DNA of 64,000 nt, taken from positions 52,984,955-53,048,954 of the forward strand of contig CM066032.1 in the NCBI GenBank assembly GCA_033557465.1, given 5' to 3'. The DNA is from Ichthyophis bannanicus. Its lineage: Eukaryota > Chordata > Amphibia > Gymnophiona > Ichthyophiidae. The notes under the pieces are model-generated. The model was not told where the DNA came from, made no database searches, and worked only from the letters and a program-made list of their open reading frames with translations. The translations under genes were made by a program, and so were the position numbers. Below, piece by piece: positions 44,925-56,903 of this stretch (the stretch's first letter is position 1; every line of letters starts with the position of its first letter).

Positions 44925-46670
44925 ACTACCATATTTCCTAGACTATAAGTCGCCCCTGTGTATAAGTCACAGAGGCCAAAAGCGGGGATTTTATTGGTAA
45001 AATCATAGTATAAGATGCCCCGCTATATAAGCTGCTGGTACTAAAAATAAAGCACAAGATTCTTCTGTTTTTTTAAAACCCAATTTATTCTGTTGCACAT
45101 TCACTTTACAATAACACTCTTCAATAAAGTACATAACGTAGCAGCTCATTCCGCATCGGATTTGTTCTGTATCACTTTCGGGAAAGCCATTGAGAGTCTC
45201 ATCTTTGGCATTACTGTGAAATAGTTTTGCAATTTCAGGTGCTAGTTTGTGTTCATTATTGTCTTCTTCTTCATCTTCATCTTCACGATTATCAAGGCTC
45301 TTTAGTATCTCAGCCTTCACAACCCTGATTTTATTATTTTATCACTCACCCCCCCCCCCCACCCATAGACTTCTGCAGAAGTGGCATGGCACATACGGCC
45401 GGTAGCCATGAAACTGCGTTCTCCGTGGCACATACGGCCGGTAGCCATGAAACTGCGTTCTCCGTGGCACATACGGCCGGTAGCCATGAAACTGCGTTCT
45501 CCATGGCACATACGGCCGGTAGCCATGAAACTGTGTTCTCCATGGCACATATGGCCAGAAGCCATGAAACTGCGTTCTCCGTGGCACATACAGCCGGTAG
45601 CCATGAAACTGCGTTCTCCATGACACATACAGCCGGTAGCCATGAAACTGCGTTCTCCGTGGCACATATGGCCGGTAGCCATGAAACTGCGTTCTCCATG
45701 GCACATATGGCTGGTAGCCATGAAATTGTGTTCTCTGTGGCACATACGGCTGGTAGCCATGAAACTGCGTTCTGGCTGGTAACCATGAAACTACGTTCTC
45801 CGTGGCACATATGGCTGGTAGCCATGAAATTGTGTTCTCTGTGGCACATACGGCTGGTAGCCATGAAACTGTGTTCTCCGTGGTACATATGGTTGGTAGC
45901 CATGAAACTGAGTTCTCCATGGCACATACAGCCGGTAGCCATGAAACTGTGTTCTCTGTGGCACATACGGCTGGTAGCCATGAAACTGTGTTTTCCGTGG
46001 CACATACAATTGGTAGCCATGAAACTGCGTTCTGGCTGGTAGCCATGAAACTGCATTCTCCATGGCACATACGGCCAGTAGCCATGAAACTGTGTTCTCT
46101 GTGGCACATACGGCTGGTAGCCATGAAACTGTGTTCTCCGTGGTACATATGGTTGGTAGCCATGAAACTGCATTCTCCGTGGCACCTACGTCCGGCAGCC
46201 ATGAAACTGCTTTCTCCTTGGCACATACGGCCAGTAGCCATGAAACTGTGTTCTCTGTGGCACATATGGCCGGCAGCCATGACACTGCATTCTCCGTGGC
46301 ACATACGGCTGGTAGCCATGAAACTGTGTTCTCCATGGCACATACGGCCAGTAGCCATGAAACTGCGTTCTCCGTGGCACATATGTCCGGCAGCCATGAA
46401 ACTGTGTTTTCCGTGGCACATACAATTGGTAGCCATGAAACTGTGTTCTCCGTGGCACATACGGCTGGTAGCCATGAAACTGCATTCTCCGTGGCACATA
46501 TGGCCGGTAGCCATGAAACTGCGTTCTCCGTGGCACATCTAGTTTTCCCATAGGTGGCACAACACAGCTTTGAATCGTCTGTTGATTGAAATGTCAAGCG
46601 GTTGAAGCATTTTTGTCATACCACCAGGTATAATAACCAGGACAGTGTTCAGAGATTTTATTTTCTTCTT
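44925..46670 (-). pseudogene. pogo-like transposase, C-terminal half, with internal amplification
   Basis: On the minus strand, about 46660-46555 encodes TVLVIIPGGMTKMLQPLDIS and INRRFKAVL, the end of the DDE domain of pogo/Tigger-type transposases. The next segment, WMCHGERSFMATGRM in its single-copy form, is repeated about 30 times (45384-46540). After the array come CHATSAEVYGW and, after a frameshift at a run of C, KAEILKSLDNREDEDEEEDN and LFHSNAKDETLNGF (45320-45003), an acidic tail. The 3' end near 44925 has CTATAAGTCGCCCCTGTG, probably near its terminal repeat. The N-terminal half is missing. Confidence 0.7.
45384..46540 (-). repeat. 39-bp coding minisatellite inside the pogo-like transposase
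   Basis: The unit on the plus strand is GTGGCACATACGGCCGGTAG plus CCATGAAACTGCGTTCTCC, 39 bp, which is 13 codons. On the minus strand one frame reads MCHGERSFMATGR over and over. About 30 units are present. Two places have a shortened unit (near 45771 and 46031), which move the phase of the frame. Units differ by scattered CpG-type changes. Confidence 0.9.
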
Positions 46671-47770
46671 TATGAATCTCCACTGATTAGCTGCCATATT
46701 CTTTACTACAATCCTACTCTCTTACAAAACCATAACAACCAATGCTCAATTCTCATTCCCCTCTCAGCTTGAAACAATCCCAGTTGTCCACTCACATCCT
46801 GCTCAACCCAAACCATATCACAGAACACCAAACAACACCCACATTCGTAGACTAATACACATTACATCCACCCCCATAGCGACCCCTGAGACACGGAAGG
46901 ACACACAAAATACCACACAACTTACATGGGCATACATCAATGCTAGATCCATAAAGAAGAAAATCCCAATCATAACAGATTATGCAAATACCATCTGCCC
47001 TGACATCATTTTCATTACAGAAACCTGGCTCTGTGAACAAGACAATGTTTTTCTTAACCAGCTATATCCAACTAAATACAACATATTTCACACCCCCCAG
47101 AGCAAGTAAGCGAGGCAGGGGGGTATTAATCATAATAAAAGATTCATGTGAAGGACAACTACTCCCTTCTAAAGCTACAACAGATACCGACACTCTAATA
47201 ATAAAAAGTGGAAATCTAGCCTTCTGCCTCATTTACAGATCTCCTAATGCCAACCCAGAGAGCCTTACAAATATAAATGATTAATTAATTAATATAGCAC
47301 CAAACATCAAGACAGTACTCCTAGGAGATTTTAATCTCCCCTCATCACATAATTCACATTACTCTTCCTTCTCCAGTGCAATGGAAGAACTAAACTTTAA
47401 GCAAATTATTAATACCCCCACTCACAAGAAGGACAATACTCTTTATCTTATATCCTTACCCCGTGAGATCCAATCACCACATTATTATTATTATTATTAT
47501 TTGTAAGTCTTTTATATACCACCACTTCCCAAGATCAGTGGCGGTTTACATCAAACAACAAGAAATACATAGAACAGTTTAGAAATAATTAGGTACATTA
47601 AACGGTAATTAGAACTATAAACATTCAGTATAAGCATATCTTGAAACTATTTACAAGCTTTTTACAAGCTTTTACAGTATTTATATATACATATGTACAT
47701 CGGGTTTCATCGTGTGTTCAGTTTTGAGAGTAGTGTTGTGGCTATCAGAGCAGGTGAGAGCCTTGGTGAT

Positions 47771-50700
47771 TTATGGAGGGTGGGTGGCCTTGTCAAAATT
47801 ATTATCTATGTTAGAGTAATATTGTGTAAATAGATATGTTTTTAATTCCTTTCGGAATTGCTTTAGGTCTTTTAACTCTCTTAATTGGGCAGGGAGATTG
47901 TTCCACAATAAGGGGGCCACAAAAGAGAATGCTGTGTTACTTGTACTCTGTTTTGTTTTTCTGATTGAGTTGGGCACTAAAATGGTATTGAGGTTGTTCG
48001 CACGTCTTATTCTGTTATCTGAGGGAATTTGAAGCAATGTGGATAGGTATGATGGTGCAATCTGATTAATTAATTTGAATGTTATTAGAAAGATTTTGTA
48101 TTGTATTCTACTTATTATAGGTAGCCAGTGCAGGGAATAGAGTATTGGAGTGATGTGATCAGACAGTTTAGCTTCAGCAATTATCCTTGCTGTTACATTC
48201 TGAGCCATCTGTAAAATTTTTAAGTTCTTTTTAGGTACTCCTGATAGAATTCCATTGCAGTAGTCAATGTGTGGAATTATTAGTGCTTGCGTGATAGTTC
48301 TAAAGTCTTCGCTTTCTAAGAGGGGCCTTAATTGTTGTATTGATCGAAGCTTATAGTAAATTGTTCTGGTTGTTTTTTTAATGTGGTTAGTGAAGTTAAG
48401 GGCCTTGTCAAGGGTGATTCCCAAGTATTTAATCTCTTCTTTTATGGGAAGAGTAAAGTTCAGAATTGTGATATCGGTTGGTGGAGTGTAATTTATGTTT
48501 TTTGAAGTAATTAGTATCTCTGTTTTCTTAAAGTTAATTTTCAGATTATTTGAGCATAGCCATTTTTCAGCTTCCATGAGGCAGTTTGATATTATGTCAT
48601 AGTTTGGGTCATGTATATTGAATGCAGTGTACAGCATAATATCATCAGCATATATGTGATAATTCATTTTGTATTTCTGGAAAATAGTACAAATTGGTTG
48701 AAGATAAATGTTGAATAAAAGAGCTGATAAAGCAGAGCCCTGAGGTATTCCTTGTTCTTGAGGAAAAGGTGGGGATGAGTCCTGATTCATTTTTATAAAT
48801 TGTGTACGGTCAGATATATACGATTTGAACCAGTCTAGCATTGTTTTTCTTAATCCAATTTGATAAAGTCTTGATAGTAGTATGTTGTGATTTACACTAT
48901 CAAAGGCAGCAGATATATCCAGGAATACCAGTAGGTATGCTTGTTTTGTATAATCTAGACCTTTATTGAGAGTGTCCAAGAGTACAAGAAGGAGGGTCTC
49001 TACACTGTGAAATGGTCGAAACCCATATTGGTGGTCATCAAGTGGGGCATATGTATCAATGAAGTCTTGTAGTTGTAGTTGTACAACCTTTTCAATAATT
49101 TTTGTCAGAAAGGGAATGCTGGCAATTGGGCGATATGAGGTTGGGTCAGTCTCATTTAATGTTTTGTTTTTTAAAATCGGGCGGATTGCAGAGTGTTTTA
49201 GTTCTTGTGATAACTTCCCTTGTTGAAGGGAATCGTTTACTATATTTAGCAAAAAGGGGACAAGTTCTTGTTTTATCGTTTTGATCCATGTAACAGGACA
49301 TGGATCAAGGATGGATGTTGTGGTGTTGATATTTGATATTATATTTAGCAATTGTTTCTTGTCAATAGGCTGGAAGGAGTTCAATGTGTTGATGATGTTT
49401 ATTGCTGTTATGGGATCAGGTATTGGTATCGGGGATAGTTTAAGTTTACTAGCAAAATAGTTTGCTAAATCTGACAAATTAATAGGGTTAGATTGGTTAT
49501 TGGTGGTAGGAGTTTTAGAAAGTGATTTTACAATTTCAAAAAGTTCCCTCGGGCGGTTAATAGCCTTTGTTAATATTGAGGTATGATGTTGCTTTTTGGC
49601 GTTGTTAGTAGCCGTTCTGTATATGTTAAGAGTTGAGATATAAAGTTCCCTAAACTCTGGTGTTTTCTCTATTCGCCATTTGTTTTCTATGTTTCTTAGT
49701 TTCTTTTTAATAGAAGCAAGTTCTTGTGTGTACCATTTTTCTGAGGATCTTTTGTATATCTTGTTAGGTTTAGTAGGTATTGGTTTGGAAGCTTCTTTTA
49801 TTACATTATTCCACTGCTTAATAGCTTCATCAATGTTTGGGTTTGTATTTAACTGAGGTAATATTGTATCTAGAAATATATCTGGTCTAAATGTACAAAA
49901 TCGTGGCCCTTGACGGGTTGCAGTTTGCTGAAAGGAGGTGGAGGGGATATTGATAGCAAATTGTATCATGAAGTGATCAGACCATGGGACTTGTGTTATA
50001 GATGGGGGGGTGTAGTGACTTGTCTCTATTATAGATTCTGGGAAAAAGATTAGATCGAGAGTGTTGCCTTTTGTGTGTGTAGGGTGTTTGACTATTTGTT
50101 TAAATCCCATGTCTTCCATTGATTCTAGGAAAGTTGATTGGAGTGTATTATTAGTAGTTGCTAAATTGAAATCTCCCAATACCACATGAGGTTTGTTTAG
50201 GGAGGCTCTACAGGATGTTTCTAATATGGTTGTTATGTTGTCCACCTCAGATGATGGGGGTCTGTAAAATAAGCAGATGGCTAAGTTTCTATTTTCTATT
50301 TTTAAAATATCAATATTTTCTTTAGACTCACAAATCATGGGAGAACAGTTCGAGCTAGATTTAGCCAAGATAAGTATACCACCTCCCTTTTTATGGTTAC
50401 GGTTGCAGTAAAAAAGTGAATATCCCTTTACTTTTATCTGGTTTAGTAATATTGTATCTGAGTTGGACAGCCAGGTTTCTGTTATGCAGAGATAGTCAGG
50501 CTTCTCGTCAGTGATGATGTCAGTAATGAGAGGTATTTTGTTTCTAATTGATCTTACATTGATCAGGATAATTTTTAGGTCTTGGGTATGTGTAGCTAGT
50601 CCTTTAATTATAGTTTGCGGTAATAATTTTATGTGGATTTGGTTGAGTATTTGAGTATCTAGAGTACGAGTTCATATTAAGGTTATTATTGTATCTTTGT

Positions 50701-50852
50701 TTGTAGTTGTGCGGTATGATAGGTATGTGGGTTTGACTTGTATGTTCAATGAGTAAGCTTGGTGCATGAGGACTAAAGTTAAGTGAGAGAGTTAGGCACA
50801 TGTAAATAAATAGGACATATAAAAGTTGCATGGTGAGGTTTATAAGCTTCAT
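47771..50852 (-). pseudogene. L2-like endonuclease/reverse transcriptase, one frameshift from intact
   Basis: The frame from ATG 50852 begins MKLINLTMQLLYVLFIYMCL (hydrophobic) and ends at 50604. The main frame is open from about 50670 (after a TGA) to 47771, so a single shift near 50610-50670 joins them. The endonuclease has INVRSIRNKIPLITDI, CITETWLSNS, VVLGDFNLAT and VPWSDHFMIQF. RT has SYRPIASIPFLTKIIEK, VFLDISAAFDSVNH, GIPQGSALSALLFNIYLQ, YADDIMLY (48641-48652) and LGITLDKALNF. All catalytic residues look intact. The protein would nick DNA and copy the LINE RNA. Confidence 0.9.
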
Positions 50853-50929
50853 TGTGAGATATGTAATGAGCTCAGTTTTTATATTTCAGAGTAAGTAATA
50901 GTAGATAGTAATAGTAATTAATAAATGTT

Positions 50930-51260
50930 ATTGATTGTCTGTCTAAGCTAAGAACAGACTAGTGAGAGATGATATAGGAGAAAGTCACTGAAGTTAGCTA
51001 CCTTGTTACAGTCTGTAATAGTCAAGTAAGTATGTAGCTAGTTGCTTGTCTGTCTGAATTAAAACAGACTAGAGTGAGAGGACATGAGATAAAGTTACTT
51101 GAACTAGCTACTTTGTAACAGCATGTAATAGTAGGGTATTTAAGCAACTACTTGATTGTCTAATCTAAAACAGACTAGTGATAAGAGAGGAATTTACTTA
51201 GTCTAGCTACTTCAAGACAAAAAGCATTAGTCAAGTACTTAAGCAGCAATTAGGTGTAGA
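50930..51260 (-). promoter_or_regulatory. Tandem monomers in the LINE 5' UTR
   Basis: Three diverged copies of a unit of about 105-115 bp lie upstream of the LINE ATG. On the plus strand each has TTGNTTGTCTGTCT-like sequence, AAACAGACTAG, a GAGA-rich part, TTAGCTAC or CTAGCTAC, and AGTCAAGTA or similar. Tandem 5' monomers carry the promoter in some other LINEs, such as rodent L1. A promoter role here is inferred from position only. Confidence 0.6.
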
Positions 51261-51722
51261 AATTCTTAGAATACAGTATTTGTATACATATTACAAATAA
51301 CAGTCACAGATGATAGAGGTAGTGTGAAATAGGTAGTACAATACAGTACAGGATATATTCACTATCCCAGAGGGATTCTATTTATGTGCCGTTGCCTGCA
51401 TAATAACCCACCCCTAATAACACCAGCTCCCTGGTCAGACCAACATCTTATCGAATTCTCAACAAACAAACGCAAACCCAGACAGAACAAATACACCCCA
51501 AAAAGTACCCCAAATACAATGGGGTATGTTTACTAAACTGCGGTAATGCCATTCGCGTTAGGATCCGCGGTAGAGGCAGAAATACCCAAATAAGGACATG
51601 GGCGGTACATCGTTACCGATAACGCGCGTTACAAGGCGCCATAAAGTAACGAGCGTTACATGATAGGCACGTTACCGCGCGTTAATCTTAAGAAGGCACA
51701 CAGACATGCAAACACAGAAACA

Positions 51723-51790
51723 GAGCTGTAGCACAATGGTTACTACATTGACTGATGGTACAGGGGTCATGGGTTTGATCCCCCAGTGTG
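51723..51790 (+). other. tRNA-like module in TIR element
   Basis: GAGCTGTAGCACAATGGTTA matches an A box (TAGCACAATGG) and ATGGGTTTGATCCCC matches a B box, with tRNA-like spacing. It is not a plausible functional tRNA because the acceptor stem does not close well. Confidence 0.6.
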
Positions 51791-52185
51791 CCTAATGAAT
51801 AAGGCTAGCTGAGGCATTATGTTTAAGTAGTGGGTTGTGAGGAATTTTAGTTTTACTTTAATTAGTGCTGCCAGAAAACACACCCTCACAGTGGCGTAAC
51901 CTAAGGTGCCGCATAACGCATCCTAGAAGGCACTCCACAGGGCACATTATAAAGTGTGCTGTCTGCCAAGGCACCCTATAATGTCCCCTATAGGACACCT
52001 TATAAGGCACCTTATGAGGCACTTTATAGGGCACCATATAAGGCACCTTGTAAGGTGCTTCATAGGGCGCCATATAAGGTGCCTTATGAGGCACCCTAAG
52101 GTGACAGTACTCTGAGGGTGTTTCTGCTGGCAGCACTAATGTACATTAAAAATAGACAATGCCTCAGACAGCTCTATCAATGAAC

Positions 52186-52256
52186 CCCATGTTGGGTTTT
52201 GAGCCCATGACCTCTGGCTCCATGGGCAGTGAAGTTACCAGTGGGCTACAGCTGCT
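52186..52256 (-). other. tRNA-like module in TIR element
   Basis: On the minus strand CAGCTGTAGCCCACTGGTAA is the A-box part and GGTCATGGGCTCAAAACCC the B-box part. It resembles the module at 51723 but points the other way. Confidence 0.55.
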
Positions 52257-54262
52257 AACAAACCCCTGGCTGGATAAAGGAGGACTGCATGGCACCACAC
52301 AAACATTCTGCTGTGGTTACCAGGTTAGGGTCAACCCACCCGTACCCAGGATGCACAGCACATGCAAATCAGCAGTCTACAGATGATCACAAGATGGGGT
52401 ATGCACCCCACAGCACCTCAGCCTGGTAGGGGGTGCTGACGGTGTGTGTTAGTGGCACAGAGTAGCTACAGACCGTCACAGTGTGCGGGTCCTGTGCTCA
52501 CCCTGAGGGTGAGGTGGGGTGCCCAGCACCATTTTCACAGCACCTGGCTTTGCTGAGATAGGCTATGCTGCAGGTCCCCAAACACCCCTAGGATATGCCT
52601 GTGTCCATCCATATTTCACATCTAGCCCTTGTGGACTATGATGTACCCAGAAAAGAGCATACCCTGTGTGTGTGCTATGGTCACATGATTTAAGTGAAGG
52701 GGGGGTGTTTGGACCCACAGGCAGATTACATACCACCACCCAACCCACCCTCAGTGGCTCAGGGTGGGGGACAGGATCTCCCACCAACAGATCCACATTC
52801 TACCCCCCTGCAATGGTGACAGTAAAGGGGACCATCAACCCTAGTCCTGCTGGGGAATAGACACCCTACAACGCAGTCAATGCAGATCTGTACACATCCA
52901 TAAATAAGGCAATGGCAGACAGACAGTAGGCCTGGAAATGCACAGCTGCCCACCACCACCATCTGACATTCTCCAGCAGCAAGCACAGTGAGTCACCAGC
53001 CGCTGCACCCTGCAAGGTGTTCCAGCTGCACACATACAAACTGCAGACAGTCTGCCAGCTAGACCATAGTGCATGTTCCTGGAGGAGATGTGTGCACCCA
53101 AACCTGGGATGTGAGCACACCCACCAAGCAGATAAATCAGTGATTGGGCCCCAAAAAACAGAACCATATAAATCACTTAAGAAAAACACTGTATAGCACT
53201 ATGGGGGAACCCAGCCATGCCATGGTCACTGCTCAGTCAGGGTGAGAGTGACCTCCCAGCAGGACATGCTGTGGCCACCCTGTCCGTGCAGGTGTTGGCC
53301 AGCCACTACAATGTCCGAGCCATTGCCCTATGCTATGTACAGATGAATCCAGGCCAGGCCACTCTATCCTGGCTATTCCAGTACCTTGCTCCTCATTATG
53401 CACATTGGCAGGCCAATACTGGCAACAGTGCTAGCAGTGTGGGCTGTGGAGGGTGTTTGCAGCCACCACACACTGGATAGACAGACACACACTCCCCACA
53501 CCTATGCCAGCATTGTGCAACTATAAAGGCTTTTGGCAACCCTGGCCACCGCACCAGTCCTGGGCATAGTGTAGGCATGGCTATGGTATGCAGTACTGTT
53601 GGGGTCACTCCCCAGGGTGGTGGACACTGTCAGATATCAAACCTGACACACACTCCACAGACACCAGAGAGGTTGGTATGATACAGCTCACTGAGCAGAT
53701 TGTGCTAAACCTAGGAATTGCTATGTGCCAGTAATCATAGCAACCTTTTGATATCTGTGTACCGTATTCCTGGGTTTAGGGCGGCATTGCTAAGGTATGC
53801 AAGTGCTCGTATTTGAAGATGCACGCAGGGCCCAACATCCTACCTGTCCAGGAGGCTGTGGATAATGGGGCCTGTGGGTGCGGGTGTTTCTGCCCCTGTT
53901 GGCCGCTGCTCTAGGGCAGGTGTTCCCAACTCCGGTCCTGTTGGGCCACACACTGTTCGGGTTTTCATGCTGTCCCTGATGAATATGCATGACAGATATC
54001 TGCATACCATGGGGGTGGCGCATAGAAATGCAGCACAGGCATCTTTATTAGCGACAGCATGGAACCTGAATGGTGTTTGGCCCTCCAGGACTGCATTTGG
54101 GAAACTCTACTCGAGGTATTGCACATGTTTATAGTGTATGGTGTCTGTGCTCTGTAGGGTCAAATGTAGATGTCCCAGGCATGTTTATTCTATCTGCAAT
54201 AAAGGTTCCATCTTTCTTATGATGGTTTATTACTGGGTAAAATATGGGGACAGGGTTGGCAG

Positions 54263-54341
54263 AAACCACAGCTGGGACTTGAACCTGTGACCTTCTGCTC
54301 CTGAGCACACTGGCTGTGTGTACTGCACCACACTATTGCCA
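54263..54341 (-). other. tRNA-like module in TIR element
   Basis: On the minus strand ATAGTGTGGTGCAGTAC is followed by GGTCACAGGTTCAAGTCCCA, a very good B box. It corresponds to 26434-26508 in the other copy of the family. Confidence 0.6.
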
Positions 54342-55414
54342 CAGGGACAGTTCATTCTCTGGAGATACCATGACTGTTTGTCAGATGGAGCCTGTCTGTT
54401 GCAGTGCACGGCACCCACCTAACCGGGGCTAGGCCATGGTCTGCTGCGGCCAGATGCCACTGCCCCCTCCGCCACCAGCACCCCTCCGCCACCATGTTGC
54501 CATGCCCTTCTGCTGGTGGTGCTGGTGGTGCTGGTGGTGCGCAGTCTCAGGCCATCCAGTGTGCGGGTAGGCGGCTGCCTACGGTGCGGGTTCTGGGGTA
54601 GGGGTGCCTGCATAGACGTCCACGCTTCCCCCCAGCACCGCCTGCCACTGTTCTGTGCCCTTGGGGGTAGCTGATGGGTACTATCCCCTGTGACACTGTG
54701 GGAAACACAGTCGTGCCCATGTTGGGCCTTCATCATTTGCTGTCTGGCTGCTCTGCTGTTTCAGCATTCGTATGGGCCACCTAGGCATCACCCTAGTCCG
54801 CACTGTGGCCCAGCTGCACCACAGCATGTGCCGCCTGCGGCCCTCTGTATCCCCTTTTCCAGCATCTGTCCAGTTGCCCATTCCGACATGCCCACCCTGC
54901 TGTTGCGGGACATGTGCATGCCATAGGACACCTGTCCAATAACAAGGGAAAGCCCTGATCAGCGCTATTTCACTGTGGGATCATTCACCTTGTTGGGGGA
55001 CAGAGCATAGACCCTTCCACGATTAATATCTTTTTTTGGGAGCTTTCTCGGTAGTGTTTTTTGCTTTTTCCCGATATTATCACTATTGGCCAGCTTGGTT
55101 AGGTTTTTTTCCAGTTTGTTGAGGTCATTTTCAATGTTTATGTGCCCTTTTGTTCTCTGCACATGTATCACACTTATCACTTTTTGTTGGTTTCCCTGCC
55201 TATGCTGTACATTGCTGCCACTTAAATGGTTTCTCTCCCCTGCAAATGTGCATCTAACGGCAGGTTTTCAATCGCGTTAGGATTCAGCTCTTCAGATCAG
55301 CGCGTTAGTGTGAATGGAGCCTCTCCCCGCCCACACTCCGCCCATTGACCCCTTCTCTCCACCCTCTCTCCACCTTCTGTGGTGTTTTACCACGCCGTGG
55401 AATGTCTACGATCA

Positions 55415-55488
55415 TTAAGTAACGTTAACGCGCATTATGAGACGTTAACGATTGTTAACATCTCATAACGCACGTTAACGTTACTTAA
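55415..55488. repeat. Near-perfect 74-bp palindrome at the TIR element's right end
   Basis: TTAAGTAACGTTAACGCGCA on the left pairs with its near complement ending at 55488. The centre is GTTAACGATTGTTAAC. A second palindrome with CGTTACATAACG and CGTTATGTAACG follows at about 55493-55530. These repeated GTTAAC and AACGTTAC motifs could be transposase-binding sites. Confidence 0.75.
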
Positions 55489-56903
55489 CAATCGTTAACG
55501 TTACATAACGCACGTTATGTAACGTTACCGCAGTTTAGTAAACATACCCCAATGAGTTTGATAGAGCATCCTTCACTGAAGGCATCCTTAAATCCATAGA
55601 TACGAACACGAATGATCTTGAAGCATTAGTACATAACTGCAACACTTCAATCACTAGCTTAGCTACTAAACCACAAAATATAATGGACCAAGGAAGAGCC
55701 ATAGATGTCGAGTATTTAGATTTCAGTAAAGCCTTTGACACTGTTTCTCACAGGCGACTTATAAACAAACTGAGCACCCTAGGGATGGACCCTAAAGTTA
55801 CTGCTTGGGTTAGAAATTGGTTGGGTGGGATGCAACAAAGAGTACAGGTAAATGGAGCTCACTTTGAGGAGAAGGAGGTTACCAGTAATGTGCCCCAGGG
55901 ATCTGTCCTTGATCCGATTCTTTTTAACATCTTTGTTAGTGATATAGCGGAAGAGCTGTCGGGTAAGGTTTGCCACTTTGAGGATGATACCAAAATCTGC
56001 AATAGAGTAGATACCGAGGAAGGTGTAGATAACATGAGGAGGGATCTACCTAAGCTTGGTCTAGAAATGGTCTAGAAATTGGCAGCTGAGATTTAATGTT
56101 AAAAAAGGTAAGGTCATGCATTTGGGCTGCAGCAATCCAAGGGAGCAATAAAGTATAGGGGATGAAGTACCTTTGTCCACTAAAGAAGAGCAGGACCTGT
56201 CTGATAATCTTAAATTGCTAAACAGGTAGAAAAGGCAACGGAAAAAGCTAGAAGGATGCTTGGGTGCATACGGAGAGGAATGGCTAGCAGAAGAAATGAG
56301 ATGATAGTGCCTCTGTATAAGTCTTTGGTGCGACGAGTGAGGTTATCAAATTTGCAGATGACACAAAACTATTTAAAGTTGTTAAAACCCAAGAGGATTC
56401 TGGAAAATTGCAAGAGGATCTTGATAAATTGGAAGACTGGGCATCAAAATGGCAGATGAAATTTAATGTGGACAAGTGCAAAGATATGCACCTAGGGAAG
56501 AACAACCCAAACTATGGTTACACGATGCAAGGTTCCACTTTAGGAACCACCACCCTGGAAAAAGATTTTGGCGTCATTGTGGATAACATGTTAAAACCCT
56601 CGGCGAAGTGTGCAGCGGCGGCCAAGAGAGCAAATAGAATGCTAGGTATCAGAAGGAAAGGGATGGAAAACAAAAACAAAAGATATTATAAGGCCTCTAT
56701 ATCATTCCATGGTGAGACCGCACCTTGAATATTGTGTGCAATTCTGGTCGCCGTATCTTAAAAAGGATATAGCGTTATTAGAAAAGGTTCAGAGAAGAGC
56801 CACCAAAATGGTAAAGGAGATGGAAGGATACTCCTATGAAGAAAGGCTGAAAAGGTTAGGACTCTTTAACCTGGAAAAGAGACGGCTGAGAGGAGATATG
56901 ATG

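Larger units (their letters stand above)
47481..51398 (-). mobile_element. L2-like LINE, nearly full length, in the host LINE
   Basis: The (ATT)n tail is at 47481-47502 and the 5' end near 51398. It interrupts the endonuclease of the plus-strand LINE between IQSPHY and NNPPLITP-type sequence. It has a 5' UTR with tandem monomers, a leader, endonuclease, RT and 3' UTR, and is 3.9 kb long. The 865-codon open part makes it the best-preserved LINE in the window. Confidence 0.9.
51521..55550. mobile_element. 4.03-kb TIR element with 3-bp target duplication, no transposase
   Basis: The ends are inverted repeats of about 26 bp, starting GGGGTATGTTTACTAAACTG on the left and its complement ending at 55550 on the right. 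AAT flanks both sides (51518-51520 and 55551-55553), and removal joins two pieces of the host LINE. Subterminal regions are rich in AACGTTAC and GCGCGTTA-type motifs. No transposase-like protein was found, so it is read as non-autonomous. A 3-bp duplication and GGG ends suggest PIF/Harbinger, although AAT is not the usual TWA target. Confidence 0.85.

Noticed and set aside
45003..45320. Host gene encoding an acidic protein
   Set aside because: It follows the transposase array on the same strand, resembles the acidic C-terminus of pogo-like proteins and lies next to a transposon-end-like sequence.
42686..46540. Possible CRISPR-like array
   Set aside because: Units are head to tail without unique spacers, and the setting is eukaryotic.
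45342..46597. Open frames of about 250-400 codons on both strands across the 39-bp array
   Set aside because: They are products of the tandem unit. Only the minus-strand frame reading MCHGERSFMATGR has a coding history, as part of a broken transposase.
51723..51790. Functional tRNA gene
   Set aside because: A and B boxes are good, but the acceptor stem does not close and similar modules recur in the same transposon family, so it is a tRNA-like module.
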